A DNA stretch of 56,552 nucleotides from a virus, in the IMG/VR virus record IMGVR_UViG_3300009553_000027, positions 1 through 56,552 of that record; one strand, written 5' to 3'. This document shows positions 1-7,507 of this stretch, in pieces. How positions within the stretch are numbered: position 1 is the first letter of the stretch; each line of letters opens with the position of its first letter. The position numbers were made by a program, and so were the translations under genes. The notes beneath the pieces were generated by a model, which saw nothing but the letters and a program-made list of their open reading frames with translations, had not been told where the DNA came from and made no database searches.

Positions 1-1
1 C

Positions 2-1216
2 ATCCACCAGCGCCAGATCAAGGGCGAGGAACGCCTCGTCGGCGCGATGGAGGATCTCGTGCGTCGGGGCCGCGTGAAGGGCATCGGCGTCACCCTGATC
101 TCGCAGCGGCCGGCCAGCGTCCACAAGGACGTGCTCTCGCAGGTGTCGGTGCTCGTCGCGCACCGGCTCGTCGGCCCGCAGGACCGCGCTGCGCTCGACT
201 CGTGGGTCCAGGCGCACGGCGACCGCGATCGCCGGGACCAGATGATGGCGAACCTCGCGGGGCTGCCCGCCGGGACGGCGTGGTTCTGGTCGCCGTCGTG
301 GCTCGACTTCTTCGGCCAGGTCGCCGTGAACCTCCCGTCGACGTTCGACTCGATGGCCACACCGAAGGCCGGCGCGAAGCCACTCGCCCCGAAGGTGCTC
401 GCCGCCGTCGACATCGATGCACTCCGCGAGCGGCTCGCATCCATCGTCGAGCAGGCCGAAGCGGACGACCCGAACGCCCTGAAGCGACGCATCGCTGAGC
501 TGCAGCGTCAGCTCGCCCACGCGGGCAAGCCGCTCCCCGCGAAGGTGGAGGTCGTCGAGCGCGTCGTCGAGGTCGAGCGCGTGCCCGCCGCGTTGCTCGC
601 GCAGCTGCGTTCGCTTCACGCCGTGATCGGCGATCTCCTCGGAGCTGACGGGCTCAGCGCTGTCCCTGCGACTCCCGCACGGGCACCGCGGCACGCTCCT
701 GCGCCGTCAGCACCACGACCGGCCCGCCAGGCGGCTCCTGCGGCCGCTGGTGGCGTCCCCGGCCCGCAGCGCAAGCTCCTCGCCGTGCTGGCCACGTACG
801 GCCCTCGGTCGAAGCGCCAGCTCGCCATGCAGGCCGGCTACTCGGAGAACGGGGGAGGGTTCAACAACCCGCTCGGCGCGCTGCGCTCGGCCGGCTGGGT
901 CGAAGGCGGCAAGGGCGCCGCCATCGCGATCACCGATGAGGGACTCGCCGCGCTGGGGCCGTTCGATCCGCTCCCGACCGGCCCCGAGCTGCTCGAGCAC
1001 TGGCGCGCGCAGCTGCCCGGCCCTGCGGTGCGGATCCTCGACCAGATCATCGCCGCGCACCCTCGCGTGCTGTCGAAGGACGAGCTCGCTGCCGCTGCCG
1101 GCTACTCGCCTGTGGGTGGCGGTTTCAACAACCCACTCGGTCGACTCCGGACACTCGGGCTGGTCGTCGGCACAGGACTCGGCGACGAGTTCGCTGAGGC
1201 GATCGGAGCGACATGA
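2..1216 (+). CDS. HerA-type DNA-translocase ATPase, C-terminal part (5' end outside window)
   Basis: The reading frame is open from base 2 (IHQRQIKGEERLVGAM), so the start lies outside. The visible core resembles the last third of a HerA-type P-loop ATPase: GAMEDLVRRGR, GVTLISQRPASVHKDVLSQ and HRLVGPQDRAALDSW. The Walker A half is at the other end of the window (56177). Counting from the Met at 47, a coiled coil near residues 145-190 (VVERVVEVERV) and a Pro/Ala linker follow. Two similar winged-helix-like units come next, about residues 238-304 and 325-385, each with a GYS..GGGFNNPLG.LR core. Family knowledge: these ATPases form rings that pump or remodel DNA. The role here (replication, recombination or packaging) is inference. 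It begins the same run of overlapping genes that 56177 ends. Confidence 0.8.
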   Translation: MHQRQIKGEERLVGAMEDLVRRGRVKGIGVTLISQRPASVHKDVLSQVSVLVAHRLVGPQDRAALDSWVQAHGDRDRRDQMMANLAGLPAGTAWFWSPSWLDFFGQVAVNLPSTFDSMATPKAGAKPLAPKVLAAVDIDALRERLASIVEQAEADDPNALKRRIAELQRQLAHAGKPLPAKVEVVERVVEVERVPAALLAQLRSLHAVIGDLLGADGLSAVPATPARAPRHAPAPSAPRPARQAAPAAAGGVPGPQRKLLAVLATYGPRSKRQLAMQAGYSENGGGFNNPLGALRSAGWVEGGKGAAIAITDEGLAALGPFDPLPTGPELLEHWRAQLPGPAVRILDQIIAAHPRVLSKDELAAAAGYSPVGGGFNNPLGRLRTLGLVVGTGLGDEFAEAIGAT

Positions 1217-1515
1217 CCAGCATCCAGCCTGACGAGATCGACCTCGTCCGTCTACGCCGGCGGGGTTACAACGAGGCAGCCCTAGCGCTCGGCGACGACG
1301 CGTGCAACCGGCTGATGATGGAGGCGTGCCGGTCGATGGTCGAGGCCGCTCTCGCCGCGCGCCGGTCGCTGCTCGCCGAAGGGTTCCTGCCCGAGCACCC
1401 GTTGTGCAAGCAGCTTGACGAAGCGGCGCGCGACTACGAAGACCGGTTCATCGTCCAGCGGCGCTACGTCGATGTCTCCCAGACCACCGAGACGATCTCG
1501 GACGGTGCGCCATGA
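1213..1515 (+). CDS. Hypothetical protein (100 aa)
   Basis: The start ATG overlaps the ATPase stop as ATGA, so it is probably translationally coupled. The protein is mostly helical and charged, with no cysteine pair beyond single Cys residues and no membrane segment. It contains a basic segment (LVRLRRRGYNEAALALG) that could be a short helix-turn-helix, but the signal is too weak to name. No family recognised. Confidence 0.75.
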   Translation: MTSIQPDEIDLVRLRRRGYNEAALALGDDACNRLMMEACRSMVEAALAARRSLLAEGFLPEHPLCKQLDEAARDYEDRFIVQRRYVDVSQTTETISDGAP

Positions 1516-1877
1516 GGATCTGCATGGACCACTGGGGCCGGCTCCGTGCTGCGATCGACGCACGCGGTCTCACCGCGCTGATCGCCGAGGGAGGCGAACG
1601 CGCTGCCGCGAACCTCGTCAGCGAGCTGACCGACGGACCGTCGATCGACAACTTCGACCCGCTTATGGCGGCCCACAACGCGATCATGAGCAACGCGCTC
1701 GCTACGGCTGGCCTCGAGGTGATGTACGCGAACGAGGACGGCTCGGATCGTTGCCCGCTCTGCTGGATGAACGAGCAGGCGAACAACGCCGGCAACCCGA
1801 CCCCCAACGCCTACGACGACTGGATCGATCGTGCGGCTGACGACGCCCTCGCCGTGTGGCAGGAGATGCGGCCATGA
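1512..1877 (+). CDS. Hypothetical protein with a CPLC motif (121 aa)
   Basis: It starts in an ATGA overlap with the previous gene. The protein is acidic and helical. Near residue 78 it has CPLCWMNEQANN, which could be half of a zinc knuckle, but no second CxxC is present, so a bound metal would need a partner or a dimer. No family recognised. Its position in the coupled early operon suggests an accessory early function. Confidence 0.75.
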   Translation: MRICMDHWGRLRAAIDARGLTALIAEGGERAAANLVSELTDGPSIDNFDPLMAAHNAIMSNALATAGLEVMYANEDGSDRCPLCWMNEQANNAGNPTPNAYDDWIDRAADDALAVWQEMRP

Positions 1878-2812
1878 GCGGTGACGCTTCGATGAAGGCG
1901 CTACCGTCCGACGGCGCCGTGGTGCTCGTGGTGGGTCGCGATCTTGCCGCGATCGCCAATCGCGAGCACGAGGCCGCCGTCGGCGCGGCCGTTGCCGCGC
2001 TCGATCACGCGATGGCCGCCGGTGACGCCCTGCTGGAGATCCGCCGCCAGATCCCCGCGGGCGATTGGATGGCCTGGGTCGCTGAGAACCTCGTGTTCGA
2101 GCGGACCACCGCCACGAACTACATGCGCCTCGCGACGTACCGGGAGCACGTCGTCGCATCCGGTCGTACAGCCTCGATCTCCGACGCGTTGGCGTGGCTC
2201 CGCGGTCAGAACCTCCCCGCTGTACGGCCCGCGGGAGGCGTCAACCGACTGGACATCCCCGACGAGATCCTCGACGAGATGCGCCGGCTACGCGACGAAG
2301 GTGTTGCGTGGCGCGCCATCGCCCGCAGGTTTGGCCTGACCAAGCAGGTCGTTCAGCGTCGTCTCAGCCCCGCTCATGCGGCCACCTTTGACCGGAGCCG
2401 GGCGAAGGTGAGAGCGAAGGCCGGCGCTACGCGCGCCGCACAGGCATCGACTAAGACCGCGACGACGCTCGCGTCGATCCGAGCGACATCCCGTGAGTCC
2501 GCCGATGCCTTCGAGCTCCTCAGCCGCGCGGTCGCGCTGCTCGACGGGATCGTGATAACGGACGACGCGATCCGCAGCGCCCGTCTCCGAGAGGCGGTGG
2601 TCGCGATCCGGAAAGCGATGCGGCTCATCACGCAGACCGACCCGATTCAGACCAATCCGGGGTTCGTGCTCCGCTGCGCTGACTGCCCGACGGAGGCAAC
2701 GTCGGTCGCTTCGCTCGTGACGCATGTCCGGATGCGCCACGGTCGCATCGCCACGCGCGAGGAGCGCACGCCCGCGATGTCCTCCAGGAATCGTCAGGAC
2801 GGTGCGACGTGA
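1874..2812 (+). CDS. DUF3102-like protein with HTH and C-terminal zinc finger (312 aa)
   Basis: I chose the ATG at 1874 because it overlaps the upstream stop (ATGA); an in-frame GTG at 1856 is less likely. Residues about 20-95 resemble DUF3102: LLEIRRQIPAGDWMAWVAEN, then FERTTATNYMRLA. These are phage and plasmid proteins thought to bind DNA or regulate. Residues about 130-165 form a helix-turn-helix (GVAWRAIARRFGLTKQVVQR), resembling resolvase/Hin-type HTHs. The C-terminus has a C2H2-like finger (CADC followed by HVRMRH). Three nucleic-acid-binding elements in one protein suggest a DNA-binding early regulator, which is inference. Confidence 0.75.
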   Translation: MSGDASMKALPSDGAVVLVVGRDLAAIANREHEAAVGAAVAALDHAMAAGDALLEIRRQIPAGDWMAWVAENLVFERTTATNYMRLATYREHVVASGRTASISDALAWLRGQNLPAVRPAGGVNRLDIPDEILDEMRRLRDEGVAWRAIARRFGLTKQVVQRRLSPAHAATFDRSRAKVRAKAGATRAAQASTKTATTLASIRATSRESADAFELLSRAVALLDGIVITDDAIRSARLREAVVAIRKAMRLITQTDPIQTNPGFVLRCADCPTEATSVASLVTHVRMRHGRIATREERTPAMSSRNRQDGAT

Positions 2813-3429
2813 CCGACCTCGTGATGGCCATCAGCACCGCGAAGAACAACGCCGAGCTCATCGCTCAGTGCCACCAGCTCGGCTACCTGCGCGACGAGTG
2901 GTCGACGCTCGACCCGACGTACGGCCTGGGCAGGTTCTGGGCGCTCTGGCGCCCCATCGAGCTCGTCGCGAGCGATCTCGACCCCGCCAAGTCGCCGCAG
3001 GGCGTGTCGATCGACTTCCGATCGATGCCGTGGCCCGATGGCACGTTCGACGCCGTGGTGCTCGACGGCCCTTACAAGCTGAACGGCACCAGCACCGGCC
3101 GCGGTGCGGCCACGAGCGACGCTGACTACGGCGTCACGACGTGGGCGTCCTGGCAGGACCGGCATCAGCTGATCCGCGACGGGATCACCGAATGCGCGCG
3201 CGTTCACAACGGGGTCGGGTTCCTGCTGGTGAAGTGCCAGGACCAGGTGTGCGGCGGCAAGGTCCGCTAGCAGACCCGCGAGTTCGCCGACCACGCCGAA
3301 AGCATCGGCTACCGCCTCGTCGACGTCCTCCACCTGCCCTCGTACCGCGCCCAGCCCGAGTGCCGCCGGCAGGAACACGCGCGCCGCAACTACTCGACGC
3401 TGCTCGTCCTCGAGAAGGGGAGACGCTGA
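2809..3429 (+). pseudogene. SAM-dependent DNA methyltransferase interrupted by an in-frame amber codon
   Basis: The frame starts in an ATGA overlap and meets TAG at 3268-3270 after 153 residues. Without any frame change it then continues as protein-like sequence (QTREFADHAESIGYRLVDVL, then ARRNYSTLLVLEKG) to a TGA at 3427. The first part resembles class I N6-adenine/N4-cytosine methyltransferases, including a DGPYKLNGTS segment where the catalytic motif is normally DPPY. The second part matches the family's usual C-terminus. A TGG-to-TAG change after KVR is the simplest cause. The truncated product lacks the last two strands of the fold and is probably inactive. TAG is a genuine stop elsewhere in this genome, so recoding is unlikely. 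Confidence 0.75.
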
Positions 3430-3803
3430 TGCCGCACCGCATGTCGTGCTCGATCACCGTCGACGCGGTGCGTGCTCGCACGAAGACCGTCACGCGCCGA
3501 CACATGGACACGTGGCGCGATCTGAAGGCCGGTGATCGGCTCACCCTCGTCGAGAAGGGCATGGGCCTGAAGAAGGGCGAGCGACAAGTAGTGCTCGCCG
3601 AGGTCGAGATCGTCGCCGTCAACCTGGTCCGGCTCTACGAGATCGACGACGACGAAGTTGCGCGCGAGGGCTTACCCGAGATGGAGACCAACGTGTTCGT
3701 CGAGATGTGGCTCGACTCACACCGCGTACCGCTCTTCACCGGCCAGACCGACGCCATGAACTACCGCGTCCGACGGATCGAGTGGAGATACCTCGATGCC
3801 TGA
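3429..3803 (+). CDS. ASCH-domain-like protein (124 aa)
   Basis: The ATG at 3429 shares a base with the methyltransferase stop (TGATG). The sequence reads MSCSITVDAVRARTKTVTRR, then a WRDLKAGDRLTLVEK strand and VVLAEVEIVAV. This matches phage ASCH proteins, small PUA-like beta-barrels predicted to bind RNA or modified bases. The basic TKTVTRR stretch is the usual ligand-facing element. The neighbouring methyltransferase makes a link to modified nucleotides possible, but this is inference. Confidence 0.75.
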   Translation: MPHRMSCSITVDAVRARTKTVTRRHMDTWRDLKAGDRLTLVEKGMGLKKGERQVVLAEVEIVAVNLVRLYEIDDDEVAREGLPEMETNVFVEMWLDSHRVPLFTGQTDAMNYRVRRIEWRYLDA

Positions 3804-3975
3804 CCGCTCGCCAACGAAGTGTGCACGACGCATCACGAACGCGATTGGGCTGCTCGAGCTGAGACTCGAAGGCCACCGCTCAATGCACCCCGACGTGTCC
3901 AGCGTCGACCTTTGCCGGATGCTCCTCTTGGACGCCGCCACGCTTCTCGCCCACTTCATCGAGGAGGACGAATGA
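3796..3975 (+). CDS. Small hypothetical protein (59 aa)
   Basis: A short ORF overlaps the ASCH gene by 8 bases and ends in an ATGA overlap with the next gene. The translation begins MPDRSPTKCARRITNAIG and ends AATLLAHFIEEDE, a small helical protein without recognisable motifs. The close fit between both neighbours and normal codon choice support it. Confidence 0.6.
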   Translation: MPDRSPTKCARRITNAIGLLELRLEGHRSMHPDVSSVDLCRMLLLDAATLLAHFIEEDE

Positions 3976-4268
3976 ACCCGCGCCCGATCGTCGACACCGA
4001 CCTGCGCTACTGGGCCGACCTGCACCCGCGCGTCGTCACCTACGCGGCGGATGACCCCGACACGTCGCCTTGCCCCGCGATCATCACGACCGTCCCGGAC
4101 CCATTCGGCAAGGTCGGCCCGACCGTCGTGCGGGTCCCGTGGGAGCTCTCTGAGATCGAGCTGATGCACCTCGCCAAGGGCGGGACGCTCTGGCTGTCCA
4201 CGTGGGGCGGGCTGCCGCCGCACATGCTCGAGGTGTCCGCTCCCACGAGCACCGAGGTAGCGGCATGA
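3972..4268 (+). CDS. Hypothetical protein (98 aa)
   Basis: The start at 3972 overlaps the upstream stop as ATGA; an upstream extension in this frame is arginine-rich shadow sequence. The protein is rich in Pro, Trp and Thr and seems beta-structured (DLRYWADLHPRVVTYAADD, then VVRVPWELSEIELMHLAKGG). No family recognised. Confidence 0.7.
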   Translation: MNPRPIVDTDLRYWADLHPRVVTYAADDPDTSPCPAIITTVPDPFGKVGPTVVRVPWELSEIELMHLAKGGTLWLSTWGGLPPHMLEVSAPTSTEVAA

Positions 4269-4699
4269 CAGATCATGCAACGCCGCGCCCAGCAACAGCG
4301 CGCTCGACGACACACCCGATGAACGACGTGCTCATCGACGACGGCTGGCGCTGGCCGGCGGCGCTCGTCGCAGCCCGCGCCCATTCCCGCGAACTTCGAC
4401 GGCAACTCCGCAACGAGCTCGCCTGGCAACGCGCCCGCCGGTGGCCCGTCGACCAGCTCTACCCGCACCTGGACACCATCCGCCGGCGACGCCTCGTCAC
4501 CGAGCAAGGCAACATGCCCGTCACCCGCAACATGGTCCTCGCCGACCTCTGCAACATCACCCGCGAGACAGCGCGCCGCTGGACGAACCACGGGATGCTG
4601 CTCGATCAGCAGGTCGAACAGGCAGCGTTCGCGCTTGGTCTGCACCCGGTCAACGTATGGACGAACTGGTACGACGTCGATCTCGAGGAGACCGCGTGA
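4265..4699 (+). CDS. HTH-containing early protein (144 aa)
   Basis: The start ATG at 4265 overlaps the previous stop (ATGA). The first half is basic and helical (RELRRQLRNELAWQRARRW). Residues about 80-130 look like a helix-turn-helix: MVLADLCNITRETARRWTNH, then ALGLHPVNVW, similar to small phage DNA-binding regulators. The likely role is DNA binding in the early operon, inferred from fold only. Confidence 0.7.
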   Translation: MTDHATPRPATARSTTHPMNDVLIDDGWRWPAALVAARAHSRELRRQLRNELAWQRARRWPVDQLYPHLDTIRRRRLVTEQGNMPVTRNMVLADLCNITRETARRWTNHGMLLDQQVEQAAFALGLHPVNVWTNWYDVDLEETA

Positions 4700-5100
4700 A
4701 GGCGATCGAACGTGCTGCCGCGCTCGCCGTCGGGAACGCGTCGTACGGGCCGGAGTGGGTGCCGCTCGCGCTGCCGGACGCGCACCGGGCGCGGGGCTGC
4801 ATCGCAGCGCTCCGCAACCGATGGTTCCTCGTGCAGGTGTTCGTGGAACCGTCCGGGTACACCCGGCTCTCGGTCAATCGGACCAGCCTCACTGGTGATG
4901 CCCGCCGCTGGGCCGACGGCATTACCTGGGACGAGTTGATGGTCGCCAAGGCCGCCGCTGGCTACGCCGCCCGGTGGTGCGTCGAGGCGTACCCGCCCGA
5001 CGACGCGGTCATCGACATCGCCAACATCCGCCACCTGTTCGTCCTCGACGAAGCCCCGCCGTGGGCTTGGAAGACAGCACAATCCACGAGGAGCCACTGA
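4696..5100 (+). CDS. DUF7694-like phage protein (134 aa)
   Basis: It starts with GTG in a GTGA overlap. The pattern WFLVQVFVEP, RLSVNRTSL, ITWDELMVAKAAAGY and CVEAYPPDDAVIDIANIRHL matches a widespread phage family of unknown function (DUF7694-type, named from memory). In other actinophages such genes sit among early and replication genes, as here, directly upstream of the replication initiator. Confidence 0.7.
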   Translation: MKAIERAAALAVGNASYGPEWVPLALPDAHRARGCIAALRNRWFLVQVFVEPSGYTRLSVNRTSLTGDARRWADGITWDELMVAKAAAGYAARWCVEAYPPDDAVIDIANIRHLFVLDEAPPWAWKTAQSTRSH

Positions 5101-5101
5101 G

Positions 5102-5923
5102 ATGGGCCTGTTCGTTCCACTCGACGTCGACTACCAGTTCGACCCGAAGATCATCGCGGCCGGCCCGATCGCCGGCGAATGTCTGTTCATCCGATCGCTC
5201 GCACTCGCGAAGCGGACCCTTTCCGATGGTGCGATCGACCGCACCCAGCTCGCTGCGCTCACGCTTGGCCTCCCGGGGAAGCCTGCGAGCCACGCTGCGA
5301 AGCTCGTCGAGGTCGGGCTCTGGTCGACGACCGACAACGGGTGGCAGATCTCCGCGTGGTTGAAGCGGAACAGCTCGTCGGCGTCGATCGCGGCGAACGC
5401 CGACCGCAAGCGTGACGCCGCGGTGAAAGCGAACCATGAGCGGTGGCATGTCGGACCGCAGGGACGTCCGAAACCGGACTGCCATCTCTGCACCGACCCA
5501 CTCCGAGCACGATCCGAACCGGACTCCGAACCGGATCATCATCGGAGTCCGAACGGAGATCCGACCGGAATCCACAGAGTAGAGACAGAGCAGAGGAAGA
5601 GTAGAGACAGAGCAGAGCCATCCTCGTCATCGTCTCCCAGTGACACCCACAGGACCCCACTCCGAGCCGTCGACGACGACGACGAAGGATCGTTCATCGC
5701 CGCAGTCATCGACCACATCGCCAACCTCCGCACCGCGAAACGGCTCAACCGAACCGGCAGCGACATCGGCTACCGCCTCGCCGTCACCGCCGACCTCGTC
5801 AACCACGAACGAGCGACCATCGCCGCCCAACACGCACGCTGGCCGCAGATGGACCCCGACCACCTCGCCCGCTACTACGAGGGCCACCCCGAGCTCCACC
5901 CAACCCCCGGAGCCACAGGATGA
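5102..5923 (+). CDS. Phage replication initiator-like protein (273 aa)
   Basis: Residues 1-100 look like the winged-helix N-terminal domain of phage replisome-organiser proteins: MGLFVPLDVDYQFDPKIIAA, a cluster of helices, then LVEVGLWSTTDNGWQISAWL. A charged, low-complexity linker (about residues 120-195) follows, then a helical C-terminal domain that in relatives contacts the helicase or its loader. The linker is encoded by repeated DNA (5467-5617), as in the lambda O gene where the origin lies within the coding sequence. Function is inferred from domain order and position; similarity to a named family is modest. Confidence 0.65.
   Translation: MGLFVPLDVDYQFDPKIIAAGPIAGECLFIRSLALAKRTLSDGAIDRTQLAALTLGLPGKPASHAAKLVEVGLWSTTDNGWQISAWLKRNSSSASIAANADRKRDAAVKANHERWHVGPQGRPKPDCHLCTDPLRARSEPDSEPDHHRSPNGDPTGIHRVETEQRKSRDRAEPSSSSSPSDTHRTPLRAVDDDDEGSFIAAVIDHIANLRTAKRLNRTGSDIGYRLAVTADLVNHERATIAAQHARWPQMDPDHLARYYEGHPELHPTPGATG
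5467..5617 (+). other. Candidate replication origin: iteron cluster inside the initiator gene
   Basis: Five copies of a TCCGAACCGGA-like element (itself TCCG-AAC-CGGA, a partial inverted repeat) occur at 5467-5478 (one extra A), 5513-5523, 5525-5535, 5548-5557 (one C short) and 5560-5569 (one A short). The second and third, and the fourth and fifth, start 12 bases apart, about one helical turn. Immediately downstream, a purine-rich 20-base unit (AGAGTAGAGACAGAGCAGAG) is repeated exactly at 5576-5595 and 5598-5617. The arrangement resembles lambda-type origins embedded in the initiator gene. It could also be only a repetitive linker. Confidence 0.5.
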
Positions 5924-6816
5924 ACACCACCGCGACCACGACCGACTGCGCGTGCGGCAACCCGATCACCATCGACGACGGCAGCGGCCAATGCACCCCA
6001 TGCCGCCGCGACAACCGCCGCAACAGCATCACCCCGAACAGGCTCCACGACATCGAACCCACCGCGACCACCCCCGCCGCTCGACCCGTCATCGACCGCG
6101 AACGCCACCGCACCGTCGACCGCGCCATGGCACGACTCACCGCCGTCGACGAACTCCTCACCCTCGCACGCAGCCTCCACCACGCCATCAACGTCGACGC
6201 CAGCAACCCCTCCAACCCCGACGGCTACCCGACCTCCACACCCGGAGCACGCCCCGCGACCGGCCGCACCCCAGCCGCCACCAACCCGAACTGCACCGAA
6301 TGCCGCGCCGCATCCGAACGCACACCCTGCGGCAAACACCAGACCCCCCGAGCCGACTGCGACGAATGCCGCCGCACACTCGCCGCCTGCGACGAACACG
6401 GCAACGTCACCCTCACCACTGTCGAAGCCGGCACCGCCCGCCTCCTCAACCCACCCACACGACGATCCGAAGACCGCGACCGATACCACGACCTCACCCA
6501 ACAAGCCCTCACCAACATCGAACGCGCCGGCGCCGCCATCGCAGGCGCCACCGAAGCCATCGCCCAACTCGCCAAACTCCAAGATGCGGCCGGCCTCAAA
6601 GACGGCGAACCCGGCTGCTGGGCACTCGCCCGCGTCGCATCCTGGGAACCGATCCACGCCACCGTCATCATCGACGGCGACCCCCGCCCCCTCGGAAAAT
6701 GGGCATGGGAGCTCTACCGACGCACCGGCCAACTCCCGACCCTCACCGACTGCAGACGCCACCTCGCCGGCCAACGAATCGTCACCCGCGACACCAGCAA
6801 CCCGCGCGCCTCATGA
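5920..6816 (+). CDS. Zinc-ribbon hypothetical protein (298 aa)
   Basis: It overlaps the initiator gene as ATGA. Near the N-terminus it has CACGNPITIDDGSGQCTPCR, a typical zinc ribbon with two Cys pairs. A second Cys/His-rich zone lies around residues 125-165 (CTECRAASERTPCGKH, then CDECRR). A helical segment (residues about 190-225) precedes a Trp-rich C-terminus. The codon bias is extreme: almost every third base is C, stronger than in neighbouring genes. No family recognised; two metal sites suggest nucleic-acid binding or protein contacts in replication. Confidence 0.7.
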   Translation: MNTTATTTDCACGNPITIDDGSGQCTPCRRDNRRNSITPNRLHDIEPTATTPAARPVIDRERHRTVDRAMARLTAVDELLTLARSLHHAINVDASNPSNPDGYPTSTPGARPATGRTPAATNPNCTECRAASERTPCGKHQTPRADCDECRRTLAACDEHGNVTLTTVEAGTARLLNPPTRRSEDRDRYHDLTQQALTNIERAGAAIAGATEAIAQLAKLQDAAGLKDGEPGCWALARVASWEPIHATVIIDGDPRPLGKWAWELYRRTGQLPTLTDCRRHLAGQRIVTRDTSNPRAS

Positions 6817-6899
6817 CGATGCACGTCTGTTACGACCAGAATCTGGTACGTTCCGGCAAGCTGAGCCGCAGACTCGATCAGGTCCTGCAGCGAGCATGA
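6813..6899 (+). CDS. Possible 28-aa peptide
   Basis: The ORF MTMHVCYDQNLVRSGKLSRR... starts in an ATGA overlap with the previous gene and ends in an ATGA overlap with the next. That geometry supports translation even though the peptide has no recognisable features. It may act mainly as a coupling leader for the next gene. Confidence 0.4.
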   Translation: MTMHVCYDQNLVRSGKLSRRLDQVLQRA

Positions 6900-7148
6900 C
6901 GGTCGACGAGATCCTCAACGACCCGCTCGCAGCACTCGACCTCCCCGACGGATCGATCCCAGTGTCCGTCATCGTGCTCTGCGAGTACGCCGAACCCGGC
7001 TCAGACATCCGACCTGGCGCCCGACGCCTCGCGCTCACCAGCGACGACGACCTTCCACCCATGGACATCGATCGGGATGCTCCGCTTCGCCACCCAGCTC
7101 GAACTCAACGGCGTCGAAGACCACCGCGACGACGACGAGGACGACTGA
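6896..7148 (+). pseudogene. Small phage protein with an apparent frameshift near 7059
   Basis: The frame begins MTVDEILNDPLAALDLPDGS and reads well to DDLPP at 7060, then becomes Arg/Pro-rich. Dropping one C from the CCC at 7058-7060 gives DDLPPWTSIGMLRFATQLEL, then an acidic tail ending at a TGA (7146-7148) that shares a base with the next ATG. That reading is more protein-like and restores normal spacing. As written, the frame instead runs into the downstream HNH gene as an artificial fusion. Real indel, sequencing error and recoding are all possible. Confidence 0.5.
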
Positions 7149-7495
7149 TGGCAAGCCGGGTCTGCAACTTCATCGACCCGCACACGAAACGCAGCTGCCC
7201 GAACCTCATCAGCAAGGACGCCCGCGGCGGCAAATGCCCAGAACATCAGGCCGTCATCCGCGCCGAACGATGGCAGACCCACGACCGCCACGTCTACACC
7301 GCCGAACACCGCGCCGAACGACGCCGATGGCAACGACGCATCGACCGCGGCGAACCCGTCCACTGCTGGCGATGCAAGACCCCCATCCGACCCGGCGACA
7401 CCTGGCACTTCGGCCACCGCGACGGCCTCCCATCCCTTCCCGAATGCCCACCCTGCAACACCCGCGACGGCGCCCAACGACGCCACCGCACCTGA
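7148..7495 (+). CDS. HNH-nuclease-like protein (115 aa)
   Basis: Two Cys/His clusters are present. The N-terminal one is CNFIDPHTKRSCPN with CPEH. The C-terminal one is CWRCKTPIRPGDTWHFGHRD with CPPCNTRDGA, which resembles HNH endonucleases found beside phage terminase genes (normally GHDD followed by HxxCNRA). HNH partners often nick DNA during headful or cos packaging. The last zinc-finger half has C where H is more usual, so activity is uncertain. The start at 7148 was chosen from the TGATG junction; the upstream frame is continuous only because of the suspected frameshift. Confidence 0.65.
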   Translation: MASRVCNFIDPHTKRSCPNLISKDARGGKCPEHQAVIRAERWQTHDRHVYTAEHRAERRRWQRRIDRGEPVHCWRCKTPIRPGDTWHFGHRDGLPSLPECPPCNTRDGAQRRHRT

Positions 7496-7507
7496 ACGGA
7501 GAACCCC

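Noticed and set aside
3268-3270. Genome-wide TAG recoding as the reason for the in-frame amber
   Set aside because: TAG ends other intact genes at sensible places (10427, 13449, 18887, 38334, 44524) and no suppressor tRNA is visible.
5576-5617. CRISPR-like direct repeats
   Set aside because: Only two copies spaced by 2 bases, inside a coding sequence; no spacers or cas genes.
5875-6774. Long minus-strand Gly/Val-rich ORF opposite the zinc-ribbon gene
   Set aside because: It is a shadow produced by the strong C bias at third codon positions of the plus-strand gene; its composition is not protein-like and it has no ribosome site.
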